From positions 868,001 through 932,000 of the forward strand of contig NZ_CP018867.1 in assembly GCF_002849895.1 (NCBI RefSeq): a stretch of DNA of 64,000 bases, given 5' to 3'. The notes under the pieces are model-generated. The model saw only the letters and a program-made list of their open reading frames with translations, had not been told where the DNA came from and searched no databases. The stretch comes from Companilactobacillus alimentarius DSM 20249. Its GTDB lineage: Bacteria; Bacillota; Bacilli; Lactobacillales; Lactobacillaceae. The position numbers and the translations under genes are program-made. Positions 28,525 to 39,353 of this stretch are shown piece after piece; the stretch's first letter is position 1; the number at the start of each line of letters is the position of its first letter.

Positions 28525-28540
28525 TTTTAAATAATACAAG

Positions 28541-29449
28541 TTATTTTTTAAATCTTCTATTCTGACCAGTTACAATGACTTCACGTGAAAGATACTTAAC
28601 TCGTTCCATGATACGTTTGGCTTTCACAGGTTCCTCTTCGCCACGTTGATTCACGGACAAATGCTGTTCAAATTCTTTCATGGAAAAGTTAGATGAAAAG
28701 AAAGTTGGCAAATTTTCCTGCATCCGATACTGCAAGATAACTCCCAAAACTTCATCCCTGATCCAACTGGACATCGTATCCGCACCAATATCATCCAGCA
28801 TCAAAATATCAGCAACCTTAATCTTATTAACTTTTGCTAAAACGTTATTTTGACCAATAGAATCCTTCATCTCCACAGCAAAGGTTGGAAAATGCACCAA
28901 GGTCGTATGAACGTCATGCTTAAATAGTTCATTCGCAATTGCACCAAGAAGATACGTCTTACCAACGCCAAAATCGCCAGCCAAGAACAGACCTGGGGTA
29001 AATGTTTTTGAATGTAAATAATTATCAATAAAATCTAATGCTTGTGCCAACGCATCTTGGCGGCCTTCACCATCATAATCATCCAGTTTGGCACGACGAA
29101 TGTCTGGAGCCATGTCCATCAAGACGAAACTTGATTCATATTGATTTCTCTTTTCTCGATTTTGAGTTCGTTCATTAGGATAATAAGCAACTTCAATATT
29201 GTGATTACTAACAATTAGTTTAGGATAATACCCCTTACTCAACTCACTTGCATGATTTTTATTATTATAAAATTCATAAATACTAGCCGCACTAGTAGAA
29301 ATCGCATCGGAATTGATTTTATTTTCATTTTCTTTTAAAAATTTCTGTACATCGGGATCATTCAAAGCATTATTAAGAAGACGGCGATAATCCTCCGTCA
29401 AATTTTTTGAATTCAAATATTCTGCTAATCTACTACCTAAATTGTCCAT
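28541..29449 (-). CDS. dnaI: primosomal helicase loader DnaI
   Basis: A 302-residue protein with an N-terminal helicase-binding region and a C-terminal AAA+ domain: Walker A GDFGVGKTYLL, Walker B ILMLDDIGADT. The N-terminal zinc-binding cysteines known in Bacillus DnaI are not seen here. It loads the replicative helicase together with DnaB. It lies two bases after dnaB. Confidence 0.94.
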   Translation of the reverse strand: MDNLGSRLAEYLNSKNLTEDYRRLLNNALNDPDVQKFLKENENKINSDAISTSAASIYEFYNNKNHASELSKGYYPKLIVSNHNIEVAYYPNERTQNREKRNQYESSFVLMDMAPDIRRAKLDDYDGEGRQDALAQALDFIDNYLHSKTFTPGLFLAGDFGVGKTYLLGAIANELFKHDVHTTLVHFPTFAVEMKDSIGQNNVLAKVNKIKVADILMLDDIGADTMSSWIRDEVLGVILQYRMQENLPTFFSSNFSMKEFEQHLSVNQRGEEEPVKAKRIMERVKYLSREVIVTGQNRRFKK

Positions 29450-29451
29450 GC

Positions 29452-30822
29452 TTAATTATCCTTATTTCTCAATCTTTTCAGTCTATTCTGAAGATCTGTC
29501 TGTTCGTTCTCTTGACTTGCTTTCTTTGGTACCTTAGCTTTAATTTTACTCCAATCAGTCGCTTGTTCAACTTTACGATTTTTATTGTTATAACGGCGTT
29601 TAGGATTACGTGGACGATTTTGAAAATCGCTAATTCGTTTCAAAGCCTGTTCTGCCGTTTTAACCCCGTTTTGCTGCCAATCATTTGCGACTGTCTCCAT
29701 CAAAGGCAAAGTCAAGGTTGGTGATGTCTGTAAAATATAATAGACCATAATATTTAATACTGATGGTGATAGAAATGACTTCATTGCCATATTCCGTAAA
29801 GCTTTGGATTCCACTGTACCAGTAAAGCCACCGCTTTTTTGTTTTTGAGCAGCCAAAAATTCTGCCGGCCTCAACTCTCGAGCTTGCTTTAATAACAATT
29901 GATCAGAACGATTTAAATTACTGTCATCACTTTTTTCTTCTTTTTCTGAATTTGCTTGATGTCTAACTGAAATATTGGCATTTTTCTCAAATCGATCCTG
30001 AATGTCTTTTTTTAATCGTGTAGGGTCAATCTCATTTTTTACAATATCACAAGTTCGTCCAATAGCATTAATTATTGTATTTTCATCTAAATCATAAAAA
30101 GCATGTAAATTCAAAATCAACTCCTGATTTTGCAATAAATTATCAGGGCTAATTTTAAATAAATGCTGGATCCGATCGGAAATCAATTCCCAGTCTAATT
30201 GGGGTACTTTCTCTTCGCTCAGAGATGGGCTCTGATGATCATTTTCATTAACTTTAAAGTTACTCTGCGTATTTTTCACTTCTGTAGGGGCATTGATCAA
30301 ATCGTTATTGCTTAATTGAAAGACTTCCAGAAAATCCTTAGTAATTTCATTAGAGTTTTTCAAGATCAAATTAGAATGAGAATACTTATCGGCTAACAAA
30401 TGAAATTTTTTTTCACCAACTTGTTCGTACAAAAAAATGCTCATCAAATCATCTTGAAAAAATTCATCCGGAGAAAGTGGCTCAAACAATTGATAAATGT
30501 AATATGGTCCTATATCATCTTTTTTTTGATACGTTCTAATTAAACCTAAAGCTTCTGCTTTGATTCTTGCATCATAAAATCGTTTTAAATCAATTCCCAA
30601 CAAACTCATTAGTTCGGCATGACTCTTTCTTTGCGTAACTAATTCTTTATTAGGTAGTTTTTCCCAAAGCAATAAATATAAACTAAAGGCTTCTATACCC
30701 AAGATTGGTAAATACAAATCCGTCAAAATATGCCGATCGTCATCATTTAAATGACCACTGGGTAAGCACCAGTAGCCAACTAATGGCGTGAATTTATCTG
30801 TTCCAAAATTACTCGTTGCCAA
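29452..30822 (-). CDS. dnaB: replication initiation and membrane attachment protein DnaB
   Basis: A 456-residue protein of the Firmicute DnaB/DnaD type. The N-terminal winged-helix part covers roughly residues 1-130; the second DnaD-like domain around residues 290-400 contains ALRNMAMKSFLSPSVLNIMVYYIL. The C-terminus is basic (NRPRNPKRRYNNKNRK). It works with DnaD and DnaI to load helicase at oriC and restarted forks. It is followed by dnaI and preceded by nrdR. Confidence 0.93.
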   Translation of the reverse strand: MATSNFGTDKFTPLVGYWCLPSGHLNDDDRHILTDLYLPILGIEAFSLYLLLWEKLPNKELVTQRKSHAELMSLLGIDLKRFYDARIKAEALGLIRTYQKKDDIGPYYIYQLFEPLSPDEFFQDDLMSIFLYEQVGEKKFHLLADKYSHSNLILKNSNEITKDFLEVFQLSNNDLINAPTEVKNTQSNFKVNENDHQSPSLSEEKVPQLDWELISDRIQHLFKISPDNLLQNQELILNLHAFYDLDENTIINAIGRTCDIVKNEIDPTRLKKDIQDRFEKNANISVRHQANSEKEEKSDDSNLNRSDQLLLKQARELRPAEFLAAQKQKSGGFTGTVESKALRNMAMKSFLSPSVLNIMVYYILQTSPTLTLPLMETVANDWQQNGVKTAEQALKRISDFQNRPRNPKRRYNNKNRKVEQATDWSKIKAKVPKKASQENEQTDLQNRLKRLRNKDN

Positions 30823-30833
30823 TAGGACTCCCC

Positions 30834-31307
30834 TTACTTCTTATCAATTTTCTTACCATTGGACATCATTTCTTGAACTTCCTGCATGAAACCATTCATA
30901 TCTTTAAATTCACGATAAACACTGGCAAAGCGTATGTAAGTCACATCGTCAACTTTAGACAATATTTTCATCACATGCTCACCGATTACTTGCGATCTGA
31001 CTTCACTTTCTCCAGTAGATCTGATTTCATTTTCAACTTTGTCGACAATATCATTCATTTGATCCATAGTTACAGGACGCTTTTCAGCCGCACGAACTAA
31101 GCCGTGAAGTAATTTTTCTCGACTAAATTCTTCCCTATTTCCATTTTTCTTGATGACTAATAGTGGTGACTTCTCTAATCTTTCAAACGTTGTGAAACGA
31201 GTACCGCAATACTCACATTCACGTCGTCTTCTAATTGCACGTCCTTCATCGCTGGGACGACTATCAATAACTTTTGATGAATCATGATGACAGTGTGGAC
31301 AAATCAA
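30834..31307 (-). CDS. nrdR: transcriptional repressor NrdR
   Basis: A 157-residue protein with an N-terminal zinc ribbon (CPHCHHDSSKVIDSR and CEYCGTRFTTFE) and an ATP-cone. NrdR represses ribonucleotide reductase genes when dATP is bound. It sits between coaE and dnaB, as in many Firmicutes. Confidence 0.98.
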   Translation of the reverse strand: MICPHCHHDSSKVIDSRPSDEGRAIRRRRECEYCGTRFTTFERLEKSPLLVIKKNGNREEFSREKLLHGLVRAAEKRPVTMDQMNDIVDKVENEIRSTGESEVRSQVIGEHVMKILSKVDDVTYIRFASVYREFKDMNGFMQEVQEMMSNGKKIDKK

Positions 31308-31328
31308 GATTCCAACCTCTTTTCCAAA

Positions 31329-31922
31329 TTAAAGTTGTGCTACTAACTTATTAAATTCTTTTGTAAGATTTGCTAAATCTCCTGAATTATCAATCACAAA
31401 ATCAGCACGATTCTTTTTCTCGTCCATCGACATTTGTGAATTGATCTGCTCCAAAGCAACTTTTTTGGTTAAGCCATTTCGCTTCATTAAACGTTGTAAT
31501 TGAATCTGTGGCTCTACATAGATACTAATCACGCCGTCAAAATAATTCTGATAATTGCCTTCAAACAAAAGCGGTATTTCAAAAATAGAGATTGTCTTTT
31601 CAGATGATTTCTTATTAGTTTCAATCGTCTGTAAAATTTCTTTTTTTATCAATGGTCTCGTAATGGCATTCAATTTAGCTAGTTGCTCTTGATCACTAAA
31701 AACAATGGAACTTAATTTCTTACGATTCAAGGTTCCCTCAGGCAATAAAATACCCTCGCCAAATTGTTGCGTAATCTGTTGCAATCCCACTGTACCAACT
31801 TTGACCACTTCTCTAGCCACATAATCAGCATCATAAATAACAAACTTGTTTTGTCTAAATAGATTTAAAACGGTTGATTTGCCTGAAGCAATTCCTCCCG
31901 TTAAACCGTAGATCTTACTCAT
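31329..31922 (-). CDS. coaE: dephospho-CoA kinase
   Basis: A 197-residue kinase with the P-loop GLTGGIASGKST at the N-terminus, the DADYVAREVV substrate region and the lid region with RADFVIDNSGD. It performs the last step of CoA synthesis. The ATG at 31922 overlaps the mutM stop in ATGA; the frame further upstream lies in mutM and is not likely to be used. Confidence 0.96.
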   Translation of the reverse strand: MSKIYGLTGGIASGKSTVLNLFRQNKFVIYDADYVAREVVKVGTVGLQQITQQFGEGILLPEGTLNRKKLSSIVFSDQEQLAKLNAITRPLIKKEILQTIETNKKSSEKTISIFEIPLLFEGNYQNYFDGVISIYVEPQIQLQRLMKRNGLTKKVALEQINSQMSMDEKKNRADFVIDNSGDLANLTKEFNKLVAQL

Positions 31923-32746
31923 TTCACTACCTGGCACCTTGGGCAAAAATGCGTTCCTCGACCTCCAACTTTAATTTTTTCAATCAAGGTTTGGCATCTT
32001 GGACAAGGCGTTCCTTCTTTTCCGTAAACTTTTAAATTATTTTGCATGTTACCCATATGGCCGTTTGCATCCACATAAGAACGGACGGTTGAACCACCAG
32101 ATTCAATTCCTATTTTCATCTCTTTATTGGATGCTTCAATGATATTTTGAATATCTTCATCACTCAAATGATTAGCAGGCGTTTTGGGGTGTAATTTTAT
32201 TTTCCAAAGTACCTCATCGACGTAGATATTTCCCAGACCACTCATGACCGATTGGTCTAACAGAACAGTCTTAATATCTTTATGATGACGCATAATTCTT
32301 GGTTTCAAATTTTGAAAAGTGAATTCCGACGATAAGGGCTCTGGTCCTAATTTTTTTATAGATTTATTCTCTGATAAATCATCAGTTCTCCACAGCTGCA
32401 TTCGGCCAAATTTACGAACGTCATTATAAATCATTTTTTCGCCATTATCCAATGTAAAAATAGCATGCGAATGTTTGTCAATAGCACTAGGATCTGCCGA
32501 AATCCTATATCTTCCTTCCATTCGCAAATGACTAATTATTGTATAACCATTATCCAAATGAATCAATAGAAACTTAGCTCGTCGATCAACATTTTCGATT
32601 ATGGCGCCAGTCACAAATTCAATGAACTGTTCCACATCCCCGGTAATCAAATTCTGATACCGAATCTCCACATGTGTTATTTTACGACCCTTAACTCGAG
32701 CGTTCAAACCTCTTTTAACCGTTTCAACTTCTGGCATTTCTGGCAT
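31919..32746 (-). CDS. mutM: formamidopyrimidine-DNA glycosylase
   Basis: A 275-residue glycosylase. The catalytic N-terminal Pro-Glu follows the start (MPEMPEVETVKRGL), with the HLRMEGRY and NIYVDEVLW (H2TH) segments and a C-terminal zinc finger CPRC...CPRC. It excises oxidised purines. The MPEM start repeats the sequence MPE twice; the second Met gives the usual PEVETV phase, so the true start could be three residues later. It is coupled to coaE. Confidence 0.96.
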   Translation of the reverse strand: MPEMPEVETVKRGLNARVKGRKITHVEIRYQNLITGDVEQFIEFVTGAIIENVDRRAKFLLIHLDNGYTIISHLRMEGRYRISADPSAIDKHSHAIFTLDNGEKMIYNDVRKFGRMQLWRTDDLSENKSIKKLGPEPLSSEFTFQNLKPRIMRHHKDIKTVLLDQSVMSGLGNIYVDEVLWKIKLHPKTPANHLSDEDIQNIIEASNKEMKIGIESGGSTVRSYVDANGHMGNMQNNLKVYGKEGTPCPRCQTLIEKIKVGGRGTHFCPRCQVVK

Positions 32747-32757
32747 TTTATCACCTA

Positions 32758-35415
32758 CTATTTAGCTTCGTACCAAGTTTTTCCATGAGCCGTTTCAACT
32801 TTCAAAGGTACATCCAATTTTACAGCTGAATCCATGACGCTTGGAACTAATTTCTCTAATGTTGCAATTTCTGTCGCCGGTGCTTCAAAAATCATTTCAT
32901 CATGTACTTGCAACAATAGATTAGCTTGCAATTTTTCCTTTACTAACATCTTTTGCATATTGATCATTGCCACTTTAATAATATCCGCAGCACTACCCTG
33001 AATTGGCGTATTCATAGCCGTTCTTTGGGCAAAATTACGCATATTAAAATTCTTTGAATGAATATCTGGTAAATAGCGACGACGATGCATAATTGTTTCC
33101 ACGTAACCATTTTCACGGGCATATTTAACAATATCATCCATATATTTTTTAACGCCTGGATATTGTTCGAAATATGACTCAATAAAAGCTGCGGCTTGTT
33201 TACGACTAATGCCGATATTTTGTGACAGACCATAGTCACTGATACCATAAACAATCCCAAAGTTAGTAGCTTTAGCTTGACGACGCATATTAGGAGTCAC
33301 TTCATCAGTACTATTCAAACCAAAGATCCGCATAGCCGTATGTGCGTGAATATCGTAATCCTCGTTGAAAGCCTCTTGCATGTGTTCGTCTCCTGAAATA
33401 TGGGCCAACACGCGTAATTCCACTTGTGAATAATCAGCTGAAAAAATCTCCCAATCCTTATGCTGAGGAACAAAAGCCTTACGTATCTGCTTTCCTTCAT
33501 CAATTCTAATAGGAATATTTTGTAGATTAGGTTCAATTGAAGATAGACGTCCGGTTTGCGTCAAAGTTTGTAAATAAATCGTATGAATTTTGTTATCCGG
33601 CTGAATAAACTTTTGTAATCCAACCACATAAGTCGATTGAATCTTAGAAATTTGACGATAATCTAAAACCATCTGAACGACAGGAGACTTATCCTTTAAC
33701 TTCTCTAAGACATCGACCGAAGTAGAATAACCTGTTTTAGTCTTTTTAATCACGGGCAATTTCAAATCTTCAAATAAAACGACACCTAGTTGTTTGGGCG
33801 AGTTAATATTAAACTCTTTACCCGCCTCTTGATAAATCTTTTGCTCAATTTCATTCAGCTTCTTTGCAAAAGTATTCTCCATTTCCTGTAATTTGGAGGC
33901 TTCAACCGTAATACCCTTAATTTCCATTTCAGCCAAAACAATTGATAATGGCAATTCAATTTCATCATAAAGGCTATCTTGGTCATTATCCTTTAATTCA
34001 GCAAGCATCTGATCTTTCAAGGTATCAATAACTTGAGCCTCCTGAGCTAGGAAATTCAACAATACTTTTTCATCTTCAGGAACGGCTTTTTTAACACCTT
34101 TACCATAGAACTCTTCTTGGGTTGGCAAACTAATATTATAATTGTGAGCTACTAAACCAATGTCTTGTTTGTTGTCATTGGTATCTAGTAAATAGGCCAC
34201 TAATAACATATCGAAACTAACCCCAGCGAGCTGACAGCCATAACGATGCAATAACGCTATAGTCTGCTTATTGTCAAAGAGATACTTCTCTTTTGTTTTA
34301 TCAGCCAGCCAAGTTTTCAGTGATTGATTTTCCAAAACTGAAACATCAGTCGTTCCATAGTATGTCTGACCATCGGAAATTAAAATTCCAATGATTGGCG
34401 CTGTATGATAGTTTTCTCCAAAGCCTTCTACGACCAAAGTATGAACTTTTTGGCTTTCAACAATCTCTTTAATTGCTGAATCATTTAATTCTTTGACCTC
34501 AATTTTAACTAGGTCTTTTGAACTATCTTCTGTCTTAATATCCATTCTTTCCAAAAATGATTGAAAATTCATCTTTTGATAAAATTGAATCAACATTTCT
34601 TGATTATCTCCACGATATTCCAAATCGCTCAAATTTAATTCAACCGGCGAATCACAATTGATCGTAGCTAATTTTTTACTTAAAAATGCTTGGTCCTTAT
34701 CGTCGATCAAATGCTCTTTTAGTTTGCTCTTCTTCATTTCATCAACATGTTCATAAATATCTTCCATACTGCCATATTGATTGATCAATTTAATAGCAGT
34801 CTTTTCACCGACTTTTTCAACGCCAGGATAATGATCAGAGTTATCACCCATTAAACCTTTCATATCAATGATCTGTTGTGGAGTAATACCCAATTTCTCT
34901 TTGACATGTTTTGGAGTATAACTTTCCGTCTCCGTCACGCCTTTGACATTTACACGTACAGTAACTTTATCAGTCGTCAATTGAGTCAAATCACGATCCC
35001 CTGTAATGATGGTAACGTCCATGCCATCTTTTTCAGCTTTACGTGACATAGTTCCGATGATGTCATCAGCTTCATAATTAGGCAACTGATACGTCTTGAT
35101 TCCTCGGTAATTTAATAAATCTTGAATCAATGGCAATTGTTCCATTAATTCTGGCGGAGTTTTCGCACGTGTCCCTTTGTATTCTTTGAACATTTCTGTT
35201 CTAAAAGTAGTTTTACCAGCATCAAATGCCACCAATGTATGCGTTGGCTTTTCATCTTTTAAAATCAAATCCAACATATTGTTGAAAGCATACAGGGCGT
35301 TGGTATGAATGCCATCCCCGTTGACAAATTTATCTAAGACGTTGTGCATGGCGAAAAATGCTCTGAAGGATACACTATTTCCGTCTATTAAAAGTAATTT
35401 TTTATTTTGTGTCAT
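32758..35415 (-). CDS. polA: DNA polymerase I
   Basis: An 885-residue polymerase. The 5'-3' exonuclease domain covers residues 1-290 (YEADDIIGTM, ITGDRDLTQL, GLMGDNSDHYPGVEKVGEKTA). The 3'-5' exonuclease domain is present but its metal-binding acidic residues are not apparent, as in other Firmicutes. The polymerase domain has motif A DYSQVELRVLAHISGD, motif B (RRQAKATNFGIVYG) and motif C QVHDEMIFE. It fills gaps and removes RNA primers. It is followed by mutM in a repair cluster. Confidence 0.98.
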   Translation of the reverse strand: MTQNKKLLLIDGNSVSFRAFFAMHNVLDKFVNGDGIHTNALYAFNNMLDLILKDEKPTHTLVAFDAGKTTFRTEMFKEYKGTRAKTPPELMEQLPLIQDLLNYRGIKTYQLPNYEADDIIGTMSRKAEKDGMDVTIITGDRDLTQLTTDKVTVRVNVKGVTETESYTPKHVKEKLGITPQQIIDMKGLMGDNSDHYPGVEKVGEKTAIKLINQYGSMEDIYEHVDEMKKSKLKEHLIDDKDQAFLSKKLATINCDSPVELNLSDLEYRGDNQEMLIQFYQKMNFQSFLERMDIKTEDSSKDLVKIEVKELNDSAIKEIVESQKVHTLVVEGFGENYHTAPIIGILISDGQTYYGTTDVSVLENQSLKTWLADKTKEKYLFDNKQTIALLHRYGCQLAGVSFDMLLVAYLLDTNDNKQDIGLVAHNYNISLPTQEEFYGKGVKKAVPEDEKVLLNFLAQEAQVIDTLKDQMLAELKDNDQDSLYDEIELPLSIVLAEMEIKGITVEASKLQEMENTFAKKLNEIEQKIYQEAGKEFNINSPKQLGVVLFEDLKLPVIKKTKTGYSTSVDVLEKLKDKSPVVQMVLDYRQISKIQSTYVVGLQKFIQPDNKIHTIYLQTLTQTGRLSSIEPNLQNIPIRIDEGKQIRKAFVPQHKDWEIFSADYSQVELRVLAHISGDEHMQEAFNEDYDIHAHTAMRIFGLNSTDEVTPNMRRQAKATNFGIVYGISDYGLSQNIGISRKQAAAFIESYFEQYPGVKKYMDDIVKYARENGYVETIMHRRRYLPDIHSKNFNMRNFAQRTAMNTPIQGSAADIIKVAMINMQKMLVKEKLQANLLLQVHDEMIFEAPATEIATLEKLVPSVMDSAVKLDVPLKVETAHGKTWYEAK

Positions 35416-35470
35416 ATTTTCTCCAATTTAATTGAATTAACTAATCTTATTTTAACAAATCAAAGCACCT

Positions 35471-35554
35471 AAAAAAAGTTACTCCCTCGTTAAATAACTT
35501 TATCTATCAAAAAAGCCGACGCCATAACTACTAAGAGCTATTATATCGACTTTT
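35471..35554 (-). terminator. two hairpins after the MFS gene
   Basis: The first hairpin read on the minus strand (35509-35554) pairs AAAAGTCGA with TCGGCTTTTTT; a second short stem (AAAGTTA/TAACTTT, 35471-35503) follows. They end the MFS transcript ahead of polA. Confidence 0.75.
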
Positions 35555-35562
35555 ACAATAAC

Positions 35563-36960
35563 TTATTCATTTTTTTGATATTTAAAGTGAACATAAAGAA
35601 TTGATCCAAGTACTAGTACAGATAAAATCGTCAAAATAATAAAGTCAACTTTTGTTCCAGAAATTGTATTAACCACTGAATTATTAGATCCACTAGTCAA
35701 AGCGGCAGCTGAAATAACTACTGACAAGACATTAGTACCTAATGAACCCGCGTACTGTTGCATCATACTAAACAAAGAGTTCTGATCAGATTTCTTAGCG
35801 CCTTGAACTTGGCGACTCCCATCAGACAATGAGGTCCCAAATCCAAAATTAAAACCAATTCTGAGAATCAAATAAATCAAGGTAATACTCATCAAAGTTA
35901 AACTTTCACTTTTTATTAAGAAAAGCCCTGATCCTACAGTAATCAGAATACCACTGATAACCAATGGCAATGTAGGACCTTTTTTATCGTACAAATATCC
36001 TGCAAAAGGCCCCATAACTGCTCCTAGTAGTGAACCAGGTAACAACATTAAACCAGCTTCAGCCGAATTCAAGTGTAAAGCTGTTTGTGCGAAGATTGGT
36101 AAGACGAATGACAAACCAATATTAATAAATTGCAGACTGAAATAACTGAACAAACGTAAACGTAAGACAGGTAGTTTTAATATTGAAAAATCAATCAATT
36201 GACGTTTACTCTGACTATTGTACCAAGCAAAAATGAGCACAACTACAATTGATACTACGATCCATAGCAAAAATTGACTCGAAGTAAAACCATGAGTTCC
36301 AGCTTGATCAAACGTAAATAAGATCATTGAAAATATAATTGCTAAACCAATTACACTAAAATAATCAAAAGAAATCCCCTTAGTCCCAAAAGCTTTTCCA
36401 CGAATGGACAATTGTCCGATAATAAATAGAACAATAATTAAAGGAATTACACCTACAAATATTTCTCGCCAACTCCACATACGATTAATTATTCCACCAT
36501 AAGTTGGTCCTAGTGCTGGGGCCAATGAAATAACCACTCCTGCTAAACCAGTATACAATCCTAACTTAGCTGGTGGTACTTCTTCAAAAATCAAATTAAA
36601 CATCAACGGTGTCGACAAACCAGTCGCAATAGCTTGCAATAATCTTCCAGCCATTAATACCGGAAAATTAGGAGCCATCATACAAATGATTGAACCAATC
36701 AGACATAAAGATGCCGCAAAGATAAAAATTTTTAATGGATCAAATTTTTTTAAAATATAAGCTGTCGTACTCATTACAATTGTCGTTAATAACAAGTATC
36801 CGGTCGTTAGCCACTGAACCGTGCCTAAACTGACATTCAATTCCTTAGTCAGAGTTGGAAAAGTTACATTCATCGATGTTTCAATTAAAATTCCAGTAAA
36901 CGATAATAATCCGACGGCAAAAATTGATAATTTTACACGTGTTGAAACAGTATCTTTCAC
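35563..36960 (-). CDS. MFS drug exporter, DHA2/EmrB-QacA type
   Basis: A 465-residue protein with about 14 membrane segments. It has the motif-A-like segment GRLLQAIATGLSTPLMFNLIFEEVPPAKLGLYTGLAG and the antiporter motif region VISLAPALGPTYGGII, typical of proton-linked multidrug exporters. It has its own terminator and stands alone between murC and polA. The substrate is unknown. Confidence 0.9.
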   Translation of the reverse strand: MKDTVSTRVKLSIFAVGLLSFTGILIETSMNVTFPTLTKELNVSLGTVQWLTTGYLLLTTIVMSTTAYILKKFDPLKIFIFAASLCLIGSIICMMAPNFPVLMAGRLLQAIATGLSTPLMFNLIFEEVPPAKLGLYTGLAGVVISLAPALGPTYGGIINRMWSWREIFVGVIPLIIVLFIIGQLSIRGKAFGTKGISFDYFSVIGLAIIFSMILFTFDQAGTHGFTSSQFLLWIVVSIVVVLIFAWYNSQSKRQLIDFSILKLPVLRLRLFSYFSLQFINIGLSFVLPIFAQTALHLNSAEAGLMLLPGSLLGAVMGPFAGYLYDKKGPTLPLVISGILITVGSGLFLIKSESLTLMSITLIYLILRIGFNFGFGTSLSDGSRQVQGAKKSDQNSLFSMMQQYAGSLGTNVLSVVISAAALTSGSNNSVVNTISGTKVDFIILTILSVLVLGSILYVHFKYQKNE

Positions 36961-36978
36961 GTTTAGTTCCTCTTTTCA

Positions 36979-37018
36979 TAAAAAAAGAGCCATGACAATT
37001 CGCTCTGTCATAGCCCTT
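36979..37018 (-). terminator. terminator after murC
   Basis: AGGGCTATGACA pairs with TGTCATGGCTCT around an eight-base loop, followed by seven Ts on the minus strand. Confidence 0.9.
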
Positions 37019-37028
37019 ACTATTTAAT

Positions 37029-38360
37029 TTATTGTTGATTAGGATTTAAGGTACTTAGCAATTGTTCATAAGCAGTTTCATACTTTTGAACATCACCGGC
37101 ACCCATGAATATCATCACAGTATTATGATATTCCAATAATGGAGACATATTATCAAGTGTTAGAACTTTTCCACCCTTATGAATCTTGTCGCCAAGATCT
37201 TTACTTGTAATATCGCCATGGGCTTCACGAATAGAGCCAAAGATATTAGTTAAGTAAACTTCATCAGCTAGATCCAATGACTTAGCAAAGTCATCCATCA
37301 AAGCTAAAGTTCTTGTATAAGTATGTGGTTGGAAGACCGCAATAATCTTCTTATCAGGATATTTTTGTCTAGCAGCATCAATCGTTGCTTTGATTTCTTG
37401 TGGGTGGTGAGCGTAGTCGTCGATGATAACTTGGTCAGCCACTTTCTTTTCACTGAAACGTCTCTTAACACCACTGAAGGTTTGTAATTCACGATTAATC
37501 AAGGCATGGTCAAGTTTTTCCATATGACCTACACCGATGACAGCTAATGAATTTAAAACATTGTGTTCGCCAAACAATGGAACTTGGAAATTACCAATAT
37601 TTTCACCATCAATTGAAACATCAAATGATGAACCTTTGACCGTTCGCTTGATATTAGTTGCACGAATGTAATCTGATTCATTTAAACCATATGTATAAAT
37701 AGGTGTATCAGCTTTGATGGTCTTAGCATGTTTATCTTCGCCCCAAATGAAAATACCCTTTTTAGTCTTTCGAGCTTCTGATTCAAAGGCGTCAACAACA
37801 TCATTGATCCCACCAAAGAAGTAATCAGGATGATCAAAGTCAATATTAGTAATAATCAAATAATCAGGAGAATAGGCTAAGAAATGACGACGATATTCAT
37901 CGGCTTCGAATACAAAGAACTTAGCATCTTTGATTCCTTTACCAGTACCATCACCAATCAAATATGATGTCTTAGCAATTCCGCTTAAAGTATGTGCCAA
38001 CAAACCAGTTGTACTAGTCTTACCGTGTGAACCAGCGATACCAATTGAAGTATAATCTGAAACTAACTCACCAACTAATTCTGGATATGTAATTACTTTT
38101 AAGTGCATATCATTAGCTTTTTTAATTTCTACTTGATCATTACTAAAAGCGTTTCCCTTAACAATAGTTAAGCCTTCGTGAATATTTTTCTCATCGAAAG
38201 GCAAAATCTTGATTCCTGCTTGTTCAAGACCACGTTGAGTAAATGTATATTTATCAATATCTGAGCCTTGAACTTCATATCCTAAATCTTTCAAAATGAG
38301 TGCCAAAGCGCTCATTCCTGTTCCTTTAATTCCAACAAAATGATAAACTGTCTTTTCCAT
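37029..38360 (-). CDS. murC: UDP-N-acetylmuramate--L-alanine ligase
   Basis: A 443-residue Mur ligase: N-terminal UDP-binding domain ([14 protein letters not shown]), ATP-binding P-loop [19 protein letters not shown], the metal-binding Glu in [11 protein letters not shown], and a C-terminal domain with [13 protein letters not shown]. It adds the first L-Ala of the peptidoglycan stem. It lies nine bases after ytpR. Confidence 0.98.
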   Translation of the reverse strand: MEKTVYHFVGIKGTGMSALALILKDLGYEVQGSDIDKYTFTQRGLEQAGIKILPFDEKNIHEGLTIVKGNAFSNDQVEIKKANDMHLKVITYPELVGELVSDYTSIGIAGSHGKTSTTGLLAHTLSGIAKTSYLIGDGTGKGIKDAKFFVFEADEYRRHFLAYSPDYLIITNIDFDHPDYFFGGINDVVDAFESEARKTKKGIFIWGEDKHAKTIKADTPIYTYGLNESDYIRATNIKRTVKGSSFDVSIDGENIGNFQVPLFGEHNVLNSLAVIGVGHMEKLDHALINRELQTFSGVKRRFSEKKVADQVIIDDYAHHPQEIKATIDAARQKYPDKKIIAVFQPHTYTRTLALMDDFAKSLDLADEVYLTNIFGSIREAHGDITSKDLGDKIHKGGKVLTLDNMSPLLEYHNTVMIFMGAGDVQKYETAYEQLLSTLNPNQQ

Positions 38361-38368
38361 AATAGCTC

Positions 38369-39004
38369 CTAATTAAACAAATTCTTTGCTTCTTCAAAAT
38401 CAAATGCTTGACCAGCTTTTCCTTGATCAAGTACTAGAATACCACGTTTTTGCGGTGCATTAGGAATTCCTAATTCTCTAGCAGAACAGATCATTCCGTA
38501 ACTATCGACACCACGCAACTCACCTGGCCAAATTTCCTTGCCAGTAGGCATAACAGCACCTGGTAAAGCAACGACAACTAATTGTCCTTCGTCAATATTT
38601 GGAGCACCACAAACGATTTGGACTGGTTTATCTAAGCCGACATCAGTCTGAGTAATATGTAAATGATCTGAATCAGGATGAGCCTTCATTTCATCAACAT
38701 GTCCAATTACAAACTTCGGACTTTTATCAGCTTCTAATTTGTCAGAAAAACCTGCTTTAACAAGCGTATCATTTAAAACATCTACTTGTTTATCATCTAA
38801 GAAAACTTGACCGGATTCATTTTGAATTCCTAGTTTCTCTCCTAGGTCAAAGAAATTGAAGCCAATAGCTTCGTCATTCTTTTCATTGAAAATACGTACA
38901 ATATTATCTTTTTGGGTCGTATCCTGTGAAATACCAACATCATTGCCTAATTCCACAATTAGAACGTCCCCTAAAACTTCTGGATTATAAAAGCTTAATA
39001 GCAA
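38369..39004 (-). CDS. ytpR: YtpR-family tRNA-binding domain protein
   Basis: A 211-residue protein with an N-terminal DUF4479 part (residues 1-90) and a C-terminal EMAP-type tRNA-binding OB fold with [32 protein letters not shown] and [15 protein letters not shown]. These segments are also seen in PheT, to which YtpR is related. The function is unknown. It lies in the ytpP-ytpR-murC order known from Bacillus. Confidence 0.9.
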   Translation of the reverse strand: MLLSFYNPEVLGDVLIVELGNDVGISQDTTQKDNIVRIFNEKNDEAIGFNFFDLGEKLGIQNESGQVFLDDKQVDVLNDTLVKAGFSDKLEADKSPKFVIGHVDEMKAHPDSDHLHITQTDVGLDKPVQIVCGAPNIDEGQLVVVALPGAVMPTGKEIWPGELRGVDSYGMICSARELGIPNAPQKRGILVLDQGKAGQAFDFEEAKNLFN

Positions 39005-39026
39005 GTTTTTCCCCTCACTTGATCAA

Positions 39027-39353
39027 TTATTTGTTAATTACGCTGTTAATAAAGGTCTCAACTTCTTCTTTAGTTTTTCGATCTTTATTTACTAGTCTAC
39101 CAATTTCTTTTCCATTTTCAATAACAACAAAGCTAGGAATACCCATAATTCCTAATTCTTGAGCAACTTCCATGTTATTATCACGGTTAAAACTGATCCA
39201 AGTGAAATCTGAGTACTCTTTTTCTAATTCTGGTAGTTTTGGTTCGATAAATTTGCAATCTGGGCACCAATCAGCGTGGAAAAATAGGACATACTTGCCT
39301 TCCTTTGTTGCTTCATGCCAATCTTTTACATTATAATCTTCAATTGTCTTCAT
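39027..39353 (-). CDS. thioredoxin-family protein (YtpP-like)
   Basis: A 108-residue thioredoxin fold with the active site WCPDCK and the cis-proline segment MGIPSFVV. The CPDC motif differs from thioredoxin's CGPC, so a distinct redox potential is expected. It acts in the cytoplasm; no signal peptide. It precedes ytpR. Confidence 0.92.
   Translation of the reverse strand: MKTIEDYNVKDWHEATKEGKYVLFFHADWCPDCKFIEPKLPELEKEYSDFTWISFNRDNNMEVAQELGIMGIPSFVVIENGKEIGRLVNKDRKTKEEVETFINSVINK

Noticed and set aside
29407..29724. 105-residue plus-strand frame
   Set aside because: Lies opposite the dnaB/dnaI junction; hydrophobic shadow without a ribosome site.
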